Assembly: GCA_949128015.1 (NCBI GenBank)
Contig: CASBRC010000394.1
Location: 1 to 5,547, forward strand
Direction: 5' to 3'
Origin: Synechococcales cyanobacterium PMM_0003
Lineage (GTDB): Bacteria; Cyanobacteriota; Cyanobacteriia; Pseudanabaenales; Pseudanabaenaceae
DNA length: 5,547 bases
This document shows, piece after piece, positions 1 through 5,547 of the stretch (positions are counted from its first letter, which is position 1; every line of letters starts with the position of its first letter). The position numbers were made by a program, and so were the translations under genes. The notes below the pieces were generated by a model that saw only the letters and a program-made list of their open reading frames with translations, was not told the DNA's origin and did no database searches.

Positions 1-1316
1 GCTGTTGCAAAGCCGATCGCCCAGAGTGCAGGATTAGCTTTGAAAGTAGAAGCAAGAATTTCATCCTTTGACCAGAAACCCGCAAAGGGAGGAATTCCAC
101 TAATGGCAAGAGTACCAATAAAGAAAGTGATCGCTGTGATTGGCATGTATTTTCGTAAGCCACCCATCACCCGCATATCTTGAGCAAGGTCGGGATCATG
201 TCCTACGACCTCTTCCATGCCATGAATGACCGAACCAGAACCGAGGAACATCATCGCCTTGAAGTATGCATGAGTCATCAGGTGAAATAGCCCTGCGCCA
301 TATGCGCCAACGCCCATACCCATAACCATGTAACCCAACTGGGAAACAGTGGAATATGCCAAACCTTTTTTGATGTCATTTTGAGTGATCGCAATACTTG
401 CACCCAGAAATGCAGTAAAGGCTCCTGTCCATGCGATCGTATTCATCACCGCAGGGATTTCCTCAAATACGGGGAACATCCGTGCAATCAGGAATACACC
501 AGCCGCAACCATTGTTGCTGCGTGGATCAATGCCGAAATCGGTGTGGGACCTTCCATTGCGTCAGGGAGCCACACATGCAGAGGAAACTGTGCTGACTTG
601 GCGGCTGGCCCCATAAATACGAGGATCGCAAATAAGGTGGCAAGAGCAACACTGATGGTTCCTGACTCAACTAATTCGCTGAGACGCGCTCCCATTTCCG
701 TGAATTCAAATGTTCCTGTTGCCCAATACAGACCTAGCAAACCAAGTAATAGCCCAAAGTCACCAACGCGGTTAGTGACAAAAGCTTTTTGGCAAGCATC
801 GGCAGCTCCCTTGCGATCAAACCAGAAACCAATCAGCAAGTATGAGCACATCCCCACAAGTTCCCAGAAAATATAAATCTGTACCAAGTTGGGACTCACG
901 ACTAAGCCCAACATAGAGGATGTGAATAAACTTAGATAAGCATAAAATCTTACATAGCTGGGATCATGAGCCATGTAGCCATCGGTGTAGATTTGCACCA
1001 AGAAGGCTACGGTGGTGACGATCACTAGCATGAGTGCAGTGAGATGATCGATCACAAAGCCCATGTTCAGATGAAAACTACCTGCTTGGGCCCACTCAAA
1101 GGTGTAGAGGTATGGATCATGCCCTTGGATCTGACTCCAGAGCAGGTTAACTGACATCACCATTGCGCCACCAGTGGCGGATACGCTGAGGATAGACCAG
1201 AGCGATCGCAGTTTGTTGGTAGATTTGTTAAAGGTAATCAGTCCTGTGCCGATAATCAGTGCTGCGACAAGTGGCAGCAAGGGAATCAGCCATGCGTATT
1301 GATATGCAAAGTCCAT
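1..1316 (-). CDS. ndhF: NAD(P)H-quinone oxidoreductase subunit 5 (NdhF, NdhF1-like), N-terminal part, truncated by window edge
   Basis: NdhF is a proton-pumping, antiporter-like membrane subunit of the cyanobacterial NDH-1 complex in the thylakoid membrane, working in respiration and cyclic electron flow around photosystem I. Reading the minus strand from the ATG at 1316-1314 gives 438 codons with no stop before the window edge; the family is usually about 650-700 residues, so the C-terminal third is missing. Landmarks include [16 protein letters not shown] at about 150-165 (E152 matches the conserved membrane glutamate of NuoL/NdhF), [19 protein letters not shown] around 239-257 (K240 and H247 as in the proton-conducting domain), [14 protein letters not shown] at 262-275, [10 protein letters not shown] at 314-323, [12 protein letters not shown] at 346-357 and [14 protein letters not shown] at 407-420. 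Sequence such as [11 protein letters not shown] and [18 protein letters not shown] points to the photosynthetic NdhF1 type rather than the CO2-uptake NdhF3/F4 types; this subtype call is from memory. No Shine-Dalgarno is evident. It is transcribed divergently from dnaG. Confidence 0.96.
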   Translation of the reverse strand, partial: MDFAYQYAWLIPLLPLVAALIIGTGLITFNKSTNKLRSLWSILSVSATGGAMVMSVNLLWSQIQGHDPYLYTFEWAQAGSFHLNMGFVIDHLTALMLVIVTTVAFLVQIYTDGYMAHDPSYVRFYAYLSLFTSSMLGLVVSPNLVQIYIFWELVGMCSYLLIGFWFDRKGAADACQKAFVTNRVGDFGLLLGLLGLYWATGTFEFTEMGARLSELVESGTISVALATLFAILVFMGPAAKSAQFPLHVWLPDAMEGPTPISALIHAATMVAAGVFLIARMFPVFEEIPAVMNTIAWTGAFTAFLGASIAITQNDIKKGLAYSTVSQLGYMVMGMGVGAYGAGLFHLMTHAYFKAMMFLGSGSVIHGMEEVVGHDPDLAQDMRVMGGLRKYMPITAITFFIGTLAISGIPPFAGFWSKDEILASTFKANPALWAIGFAT

Positions 1317-1545
1317 AGGTCGCGTTTGAGCGCAAAGTTTATTGTAGAGATCCTTATTAATAAATCAGTTTACTACAGGGCGATCAGACGTGCTGTGTTA
1401 ACCATGAGCATTGTTACTTATGAAGCTAAAAATCCATAAAAATTTAATTTTTGACTAGTCTTTGCGATCGCATGGCGATATGGCTTACATTAAAATAAAA
1501 TTCACATACTGCGATTTTCAAAACTTTAAATAGGCGATCGCGATA
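1317..1545. promoter_or_regulatory. Divergent intergenic region between ndhF and dnaG
   Basis: This 229-bp spacer must hold the promoters of both genes because they are transcribed away from each other. It is AT-rich in the centre, with a 7-bp inverted repeat (AAAAATT / AATTTTT) at 1438-1452, and it holds two HIP1 octamers (1464-1471 and 1534-1541). For dnaG, TTGACT at 1451-1456 resembles a -35 box, but the best -10-like strings (TACATT at 1486 and TAAAAT at 1491) lie too far away for a standard pair. I see no open reading frame or RNA gene here. Confidence 0.6.
1341..1346 (-). promoter_or_regulatory. Candidate -10 element for ndhF
   Basis: On the minus strand this reads TACAAT, five of six matches to the bacterial -10 consensus, 24 bases upstream of the ndhF start codon, implying a short leader of roughly 18 nt. 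No convincing -35 box lies at the right distance, so it is a weak, sequence-only prediction; a more distant promoter within 1347-1545 is equally possible. Confidence 0.3.
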
Positions 1546-3501
1546 ATGTCTGCACACTTTAAGATCCACCAAGACACCATTGACCAAGTAAGTCAAAAAG
1601 CAGACATCGTCGATATCGTGTCTGAGCGCGTTGTGCTACGCAAAAGTGGGGCAAATTTTAGAGGGGCTTGTCCTTTTCACAATGGTACAAACGCCACAGC
1701 CTTGACGGTGAATCCATCACGGCAGATGTATCACTGCTTTAATTGTGAGGCATCAGGCGGAGCAGTCAAGTTTTTGATGGAGATCGACAAGCGATCGTTC
1801 TCTGACGTAGTTTTGGATTTGGCAAAACGCTACAACATTCCCATTCAAACTGCCGACCCTGAAAAAGCCAAAGAAATTCAGCGTCAAATCTCCCATCGCG
1901 ATCGCCTTTACGAAGTGATGGCACTGACCACCAGTTTTTATCAACATGCGCTCTATGCCCCTCAAGGTCGTGAAGCTCTAGCTTATCTGAGCGAAAAGCG
2001 ACAAATGAGCAAAGAAACCATCCAGAAATTTCAACTGGGTTATGCCCCTGCGGGTTGGGAAACCTTGATGGGTTATCTAGTTCAGCAAAAACAGATTCCT
2101 GTAAGTTTAGTTGAGGAAGCGGGTTTAGTCGTTCCCCGCAAAACAGGGAATGGTTTTTACGATCGCTTTCGCGATCGCTTAATGATTCCTATTCATGACA
2201 CTCGTGGTCGGATAATTGCCTTTGGTGGGCGATCGTTGGGCGATGAAGAGCCTAAATATTTAAACTCGCCTGAAACAGAACTTTTCAGTAAAGGAACAGT
2301 TCTATTTGGGATGGATAAGGCGCGTGAAGGCATATCCAAATCTGATCAAGCCATTGTCGTGGAGGGATATTTTGATGCGATCGCTCTGCATCAAGCGGGA
2401 ATAGAACAGGCGATCGCCACGATGGGAGTTGCACTCAATGCTGAACAGATGAAGCAGCTATTGCGCTATACCGAATCGAAGAATGTGATCCTGAATTTTG
2501 ATGCGGACAAAGCAGGGATTACGGCAGCGGAAAAGGCGATCGCAGGTTTTAAAGAGCTAGTCTTTAATGGAACTGTGCAATTACGGGTATTAACGATGCC
2601 TGATGGAAAAGATGCCGATGAATATCTCAAACAACATAGTTCTGATGCTTATCGGGATTTACTCAAAAATGCCCCCCTATTTCTGGACTGGCAAATCGAT
2701 CAAATCCTTTCAGGGCAAGATCTTAATCAAGCCGATCGCTTTCAAAAGAGTAGTCAAGCGATCGCACAGTTATTAAATAATTTACCCGTTGATTCCTTCT
2801 TTCGCACTCACTATATTCATTCTTCTGCTCAAAAATTATCTCAAGGTAATTCCTATCTAGCATTGCGTCTAGAGCAAGATCTCCGTCGTCAATTACGCAA
2901 TACGCGCTGGAATAGTAATAAACCTGCGCCTTCCCTAACGACCACAACCAACGCATTGCACATTGCTGAAACTCAGCTTTTGCAAATCTATCTCCATTTC
3001 CCACAGCATCGGGCTTATTTATATGATGAAATTGCTGAAGAAGAAAACATTGAATTTACACAATCCAATCATCGCTATCTTTGGCAAATCATCCTTAATT
3101 TAATCCAAGAAAATAAAACTTCTCTTGCCTCAGAAGAACCCTACCCCGATCATTTAGTCCAACAGTTACAAATTCTTTGCGCGGAGAAAGAAGAAGTTGC
3201 TCAGCAATTGCAGCATCTGCTCTGGCTCGATGAAAACTCGCGTATTGGTTTATTACGCCCCCAGATTGTCGTCAGAACTGCGATCGCAAAAATCCAATAC
3301 ATCATGTGTGAGAAGCACGAAAAAGCCTGCATAAGTCAATGCATTGAGAATGCGATTGCGAATCCAACCGTTGGCTATGAATATCAAGCCAAAGCTGAAG
3401 AAGCAAGGCAACGCAAAATTGAAATCCATAAACAGATTGGAGTTAATTATCTCGATCTGTCTGGTACAGGAACCAGCGAAAAGAATGTTATCGAGTTTTG
3501 A
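1546..3501 (+). CDS. dnaG: DNA primase DnaG
   Basis: DnaG synthesises the short RNA primers for replication and is recruited to the fork by the DnaB helicase. The 651-residue product has the full family architecture and normal length. The N-terminal CHC2 zinc-binding domain uses C42, H45, C64 and C67. The catalytic core includes YDRFRDRLMIPI at 205-216 and GRIIAFGGRSL at 221-231. The TOPRIM fold carries the acidic motifs VVEGYFD (E273, D277), NFDADKAG (D319, D321) and DGKDADEY (D353-Y360). A C-terminal region from about residue 468 (HIAETQLLQIYLHFP) resembles the helicase-interacting domain. The start is well fixed: an in-frame TAG sits at 1531-1533, only four codons upstream, and the IHQDTI...ADIVDIVSE opening matches family N-termini. 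There is no Shine-Dalgarno; a HIP1 octamer occupies that position. The zinc-finger loop lacks the usual EKTPSF-type stretch (see findings). The last 14 bases overlap the convergent chrA-like gene. Confidence 0.97.
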   Translation: MSAHFKIHQDTIDQVSQKADIVDIVSERVVLRKSGANFRGACPFHNGTNATALTVNPSRQMYHCFNCEASGGAVKFLMEIDKRSFSDVVLDLAKRYNIPIQTADPEKAKEIQRQISHRDRLYEVMALTTSFYQHALYAPQGREALAYLSEKRQMSKETIQKFQLGYAPAGWETLMGYLVQQKQIPVSLVEEAGLVVPRKTGNGFYDRFRDRLMIPIHDTRGRIIAFGGRSLGDEEPKYLNSPETELFSKGTVLFGMDKAREGISKSDQAIVVEGYFDAIALHQAGIEQAIATMGVALNAEQMKQLLRYTESKNVILNFDADKAGITAAEKAIAGFKELVFNGTVQLRVLTMPDGKDADEYLKQHSSDAYRDLLKNAPLFLDWQIDQILSGQDLNQADRFQKSSQAIAQLLNNLPVDSFFRTHYIHSSAQKLSQGNSYLALRLEQDLRRQLRNTRWNSNKPAPSLTTTTNALHIAETQLLQIYLHFPQHRAYLYDEIAEEENIEFTQSNHRYLWQIILNLIQENKTSLASEEPYPDHLVQQLQILCAEKEEVAQQLQHLLWLDENSRIGLLRPQIVVRTAIAKIQYIMCEKHEKACISQCIENAIANPTVGYEYQAKAEEARQRKIEIHKQIGVNYLDLSGTGTSEKNVIEF

Positions 3502-4705
3502 GTAGCCAACCGATCGCAGCGCCAGCAATTATTACCCAAGCCGAATTAAATTTGGGGAACTTGAGTAGAATTATTAAACTTGCGATCGCAACAAGAATCG
3601 TCCAAACATCAATCAAAGTTCCGCGCCCCAATTCCCATGCCACGGCTGCCATTAAACCAATGGAGGCAGCATTGACTCCATCGAGAAACCCTGATGTCCA
3701 AGGCGATTTGCGTAATTTTGCTACAAATGGATTAATCAAAGGAACTAGGATAAATGCAGGTAAAAAGATGCCAATCGTGGCAGCGATCGCACCCAAATTT
3801 CCTGCTACGAGATAACCGATAAATGTCGCGGTGGTAAATAATGGGCCAGGCGTAAATTGTCCGATCGCTACTGCGTCTAATAATTGTTGCGAGGTTAACC
3901 AATGAGTGCGATCGACAAATTCCTGTTGCACAAAAGCTAACAAAACATAACCACCACCATACAGAACTGAACCAATTTTTAGAAAACTTAAAAATACGGC
4001 TGTCCAAGTTTTGGGATGGGCTTCGATTGCGATCGCAGCTAAAGAGAAAGGAAAAAAGATGGAGAGAGATTTTGTCTTTTTTAAAAAGGTTAGATTGCGG
4101 ACTAGGCTGACAGCTAAACCAGCACCAAGCATTAGGGCGATTTCGTTAATGTTTATAAAGTATAGAACTAGGACTAAAATCCCTGCGATCCAAGTTGGAA
4201 TATTTTTTAGGGCAGATTTTCCTAACTTCCATAGCGCTTGAGCAATGATCGCGATAATTACAGGTTTTACTCCATACAAGAGCCAACCGACGGCAGGAAT
4301 TGTTTGATATTCCACATATGCGATCGCTAATCCCCACACTAGCAGCATTGCGGGAATGATAAAACAAGCTCCTGCAACGATCATCCCCCTCCATCCAGCC
4401 TGCTCTAAACCTATATGAATCGCTAACTCTGTCGAATTAGGTCCTGGAATCAAATTACTGATGCTTAACAAATCCAGTAATTTTTCACGACTGAGCCAGC
4501 GACGATTTTGGACTACTTCTAATTCAATCTGAGCAATATGGGCGGCGGGACCTCCGAAGGCGATCGAACCTAATTTTGTAAATACAATTGCTAGCTCCCA
4601 AAGTTTAGTTTTGATATCTAACTGATTGCAATCTAGATTTTCTGGCAAAGATTCAACTTCTGGCAACAAATCAGGTGCTACATCTTTTTTTGTATAGTCG
4701 GACAT
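3488..4705 (-). CDS. chrA: Chromate transporter, CHR (ChrA) family, two-domain long form
   Basis: ChrA-type proteins are inner-membrane transporters that expel chromate in characterised bacteria; many cyanobacterial members are untested and the substrate here is inferred from the family only. The 405-residue product has the length of long-chain CHR proteins and two homologous halves. Half 1 (about 33-205) carries FGGPAAH at 50-56 and the IPGPNSTE motif at 86-93. Half 2 (about 232-400) carries the matching YGGGYVLL at 249-256 and QFTPGP at 283-288. Strongly hydrophobic segments lie around 106-131, 138-157, 170-183, 235-258, 292-325, 345-357, 366-381 and 387-402. The first ~33 residues are hydrophilic and acidic. 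The ATG at 4705-4703 is the only start that keeps the complete first half with a short leader. It is divergent from the GGCT-like gene and convergent with dnaG, so it is probably transcribed alone. No chrB-like regulator is visible in the window. Confidence 0.93.
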   Translation of the reverse strand: MSDYTKKDVAPDLLPEVESLPENLDCNQLDIKTKLWELAIVFTKLGSIAFGGPAAHIAQIELEVVQNRRWLSREKLLDLLSISNLIPGPNSTELAIHIGLEQAGWRGMIVAGACFIIPAMLLVWGLAIAYVEYQTIPAVGWLLYGVKPVIIAIIAQALWKLGKSALKNIPTWIAGILVLVLYFININEIALMLGAGLAVSLVRNLTFLKKTKSLSIFFPFSLAAIAIEAHPKTWTAVFLSFLKIGSVLYGGGYVLLAFVQQEFVDRTHWLTSQQLLDAVAIGQFTPGPLFTTATFIGYLVAGNLGAIAATIGIFLPAFILVPLINPFVAKLRKSPWTSGFLDGVNAASIGLMAAVAWELGRGTLIDVWTILVAIASLIILLKFPKFNSAWVIIAGAAIGWLLKTR

Positions 4706-4868
4706 ATTTTTTACAAATTAGATAGGACATACTTGAATTCATTAATCATCTAAGAACTTTTACAATCCCAAAAAATCATCTGATGGTTAATTCTGATGAG
4801 CATACACAAAGCTTTATACTTTTGGCATGTATCTCAGAATACTAAAAGGCTTTTGCTAGGCAATCGAT
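4706..4868. promoter_or_regulatory. Divergent intergenic region between chrA and the GGCT-like gene, with short repeats
   Basis: This 163-bp AT-rich spacer separates two divergently transcribed genes and should hold both promoters. It contains a small cluster of repeated words: AATCATCT at 4744-4751 and again at 4774-4781 (30 bp apart, close to three helical turns), and TCTGATG at 4779-4785 and 4792-4798. ATCATCTGAT at 4775-4784 is itself a short inverted repeat. These could be regulator-binding sites, but the words are short and AT-rich, so chance is a real alternative. No reading frame of note lies here. Confidence 0.5.
4815..4820 (+). promoter_or_regulatory. Candidate -10 element for the GGCT-like gene
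   Basis: TATACT matches the -10 consensus at five of six positions and would place a transcription start near 4827, about 40 nt before the ATG at 4869. The hexamer 17 bp upstream (TCTGAT at 4792-4797) is a poor -35 box and overlaps one of the short repeats of this spacer, so a regulated promoter is conceivable. This is a sequence-only guess. Confidence 0.33.
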
Positions 4869-5441
4869 ATGGCGGAATCTCTTAAATCACAGAAAATACA
4901 ACTACAAACTTGCAATAGTTTGCAAACCGAACTAGGCAATCAACCTGAGCCAATGTTTTACTACTTTGCTTATGGCTCCTGTATGTGTCCTGTAGATTTA
5001 AAGCGATCGCTGGGCGAGACAGCCCATCATTATGTGGTCGGAGTAGCAAGGTTAAGTGGCTATAAATTTGGCTTTTATTATCGATCGCCACATCGTGACT
5101 GTGGATGCTTAGATATTGTTAAAGAAGCAAATTCCCATGTTGAAGGAGTTTTATATTGCTTGCCTTTACGTCTAAGCGATCAGCTTGATATGCGCGAAGA
5201 CGTTTCGAGAGGTGGCTATCAACATGAGCTGATCACAGTTACTGTCGATCAAAAGGTTTATACAAATGTGAGAACTTACAGTGTCGTTAATAAATTATCT
5301 CGAGAACTCGCCCCCAATGACTGGTATTCAAATGTAGTATTGCGAGGCGCTTCTACCTGTGGATTAACTGAAAAATATTTTTGGCAATTGTTTTATCACA
5401 TATATCAATTGCAGTCATATCACAAACGCCAATACAGCTAA
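4869..5441 (+). CDS. Gamma-glutamylcyclotransferase-like (GGCT/AIG2-like) family protein
   Basis: GGCT-fold enzymes convert gamma-glutamyl amines or peptides to 5-oxoproline; the exact substrate here is unknown. The 190-residue soluble product shows the family's substrate-loop motif as YFAYGSCM at 32-39 (usually YGSN.M), the VEGVLYCLP strand at 91-99, and LDMREDV at 106-112, where E110 aligns with the catalytic glutamate of the LDxxEG motif. GGYQHELITVTV (115-126) and YTNVRTYSVVN (131-141) look like the following beta strands. An in-frame TAG at 4857-4859 limits the start. The ATG at 4869 adds 28 polar residues before the fold; M29 (ATG at 4953) sits right before the first strand and is an equally plausible or better start. 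No clear Shine-Dalgarno precedes either. One HIP1 site lies inside (5003-5010). The last eight codons and stop form the left edge of a perfect long palindrome. Fold assignment is firm; enzymatic activity is inferred. Confidence 0.82.
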   Translation: MAESLKSQKIQLQTCNSLQTELGNQPEPMFYYFAYGSCMCPVDLKRSLGETAHHYVVGVARLSGYKFGFYYRSPHRDCGCLDIVKEANSHVEGVLYCLPLRLSDQLDMREDVSRGGYQHELITVTVDQKVYTNVRTYSVVNKLSRELAPNDWYSNVVLRGASTCGLTEKYFWQLFYHIYQLQSYHKRQYS

Positions 5442-5547
5442 AACCAAAACAAAACCCGAAGAGTAGATAGATGCGGCGCTCCGCGCCGCATCTATCTACT
5501 CTTCGGGTTTTGTTTTGGTTTTAGCTGTATTGGCGTTTGTGATATGA
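5415..5547. repeat. Perfect 65-bp inverted repeat with 3-nt loop, reaching the window end
   Basis: Every base from 5415 to 5479 pairs with its partner from 5547 to 5483 (position sum 10962), without a mismatch; only the loop TCC (5480-5482) is unpaired. The left arm holds the last eight codons and stop of the GGCT-like gene (5415-5441), so the right arm, read on the minus strand from 5547 to 5521, repeats the same codons SYHKRQYS and stop. The symmetry is still intact at the last base of the window, so the arms may be longer. Possible origins are an assembly fold-back at a hairpin, a tail-to-tail inverted duplication, or a natural cruciform-forming element; the first seems most likely to me. 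Confidence 0.97.
5451..5511. terminator. Symmetric bidirectional intrinsic terminator (core of the palindrome)
   Basis: A 25-bp stem (5455-5479 with 5483-5507) closes on a TCC loop and is GC-rich at both the tip (ATGCGGCGC / GCGCCGCAT) and the base (CCCGAAG / CTTCGGG). It is followed on the plus strand by a broken T-tract (TTTTGTTTTGGTTTT, 5508-5522), and preceded by the matching A-tract, so it could stop transcription from either side. It begins 10 bases after the GGCT-like stop codon, the expected place for that gene's terminator. If the right half of the window end is an assembly fold-back, the outer T-tract could be artefactual, though the GC-rich hairpin would remain. Confidence 0.7.

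Larger units (their letters stand above)
1202..5010. repeat. HIP1 octamer GCGATCGC, 15 dispersed copies
   Basis: The highly iterated palindrome HIP1 of cyanobacteria occurs with start positions 1202, 1464, 1534, 1898, 2171, 2377, 2410, 2536, 2758, 3280, 3582, 3783, 4029, 4320 and 5003. Seven lie in dnaG, four in the chrA-like gene, two in the ndhF-dnaG spacer, and one each in ndhF and the GGCT-like gene. Random sequence of this length should hold about 0.1 copy. They identify the phylum and argue that all genes here have resided long in a HIP1-rich genome, rather than being recent imports. Confidence 0.95.

Noticed and set aside
381..876. Plus-strand open frames of 61 to 163 codons within the first kilobase
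   Set aside because: They lie antisense to ndhF, whose translation matches a highly conserved family throughout; their products show no recognisable domain and mirror the codon structure of ndhF.
1451..1496. TTGACT at 1451 with TACATT or TAAAAT as a standard dnaG promoter
   Set aside because: The spacing is 29 bp or more instead of 16-18 bp, and the strings at correct spacing (around GCGATA) do not resemble a -10 box.
1678..1710. Compensated frameshift or sequencing error as the cause of the odd DnaG zinc-finger loop
   Set aside because: Reading the shifted frames gives a stop (TGA) and no restored EKTPSF-like peptide, while the original frame keeps ALTV-NPS-Q-YHC in register, so a real lineage variant is simpler.
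1753..3528. Minus-strand open frames inside dnaG (1753-1965, 2723-3004, 3253-3528)
   Set aside because: They are antisense to an intact, motif-complete primase, and their products have low-quality composition without recognisable motifs.
3498..4394. Open frames in other phases across the chrA-like gene (plus 3498-3815, plus 4011-4241, minus 3732-4007, minus 4146-4394)
   Set aside because: They overlap the complete two-domain transporter and have no domain signature or credible start context.
4882..5091. Minus-strand open frame opposite the start of the GGCT-like gene
   Set aside because: It overlaps the conserved YFAYGS region of the plus-strand gene and shows no family features.
5415..5547. 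CRISPR repeat, integron site or transposon end at the palindrome
   Set aside because: There is only one hairpin, no spacer-repeat periodicity, no target-site duplication visible and no recombinase or transposase gene in the window.
1..5547. A novel defence or secondary-metabolism system
   Set aside because: All four genes belong to familiar families in non-operonic arrangement, with host-like HIP1 content; nothing suggests a multi-gene accessory module.

Overview
The window looks like a piece of a filamentous or unicellular cyanobacterial chromosome. The strongest evidence is the HIP1 octamer GCGATCGC, which I counted 15 times in 5.5 kb (far below one expected by chance), together with a photosynthetic-type NdhF and a cyanobacterial-looking DnaG. 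The fairly AT-rich base composition and the protein flavour suggest a Pseudanabaena-like lineage, but that genus is inference.

Layout from left to right. The minus strand of 1-1316 encodes the N-terminal two thirds of NdhF (NDH-1 complex subunit 5), cut by the window edge. A 229-bp divergent intergenic region (1317-1545) follows. The DNA primase gene dnaG lies on the plus strand (1546-3501). A chrA-type chromate transporter gene (CHR family) lies on the minus strand (3488-4705), and its 3' end overlaps the dnaG 3' end by 14 bp. A second divergent spacer (4706-4868) leads to a plus-strand gene for a gamma-glutamylcyclotransferase-like protein (4869-5441). The window ends in a perfect 65-bp inverted repeat around a 3-nt loop (5415-5547), which mirrors the last eight codons and stop of that last gene.

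The genes do not form an operon: each neighbouring pair is divergent or convergent. They serve separate jobs: respiratory/cyclic electron flow (ndhF), replication priming (dnaG), oxyanion transport (chrA) and possibly gamma-glutamyl peptide turnover (GGCT-like). I see no CRISPR array, tRNA, rRNA, transposase or defence system.

The one truly odd object is the terminal palindrome. Its core (5451-5511) looks like a real symmetric, bidirectional intrinsic terminator or a mobile palindromic repeat. The extension of the perfect symmetry into coding sequence, flush with the window end, suggests either an assembly fold-back or a recent inverted duplication.
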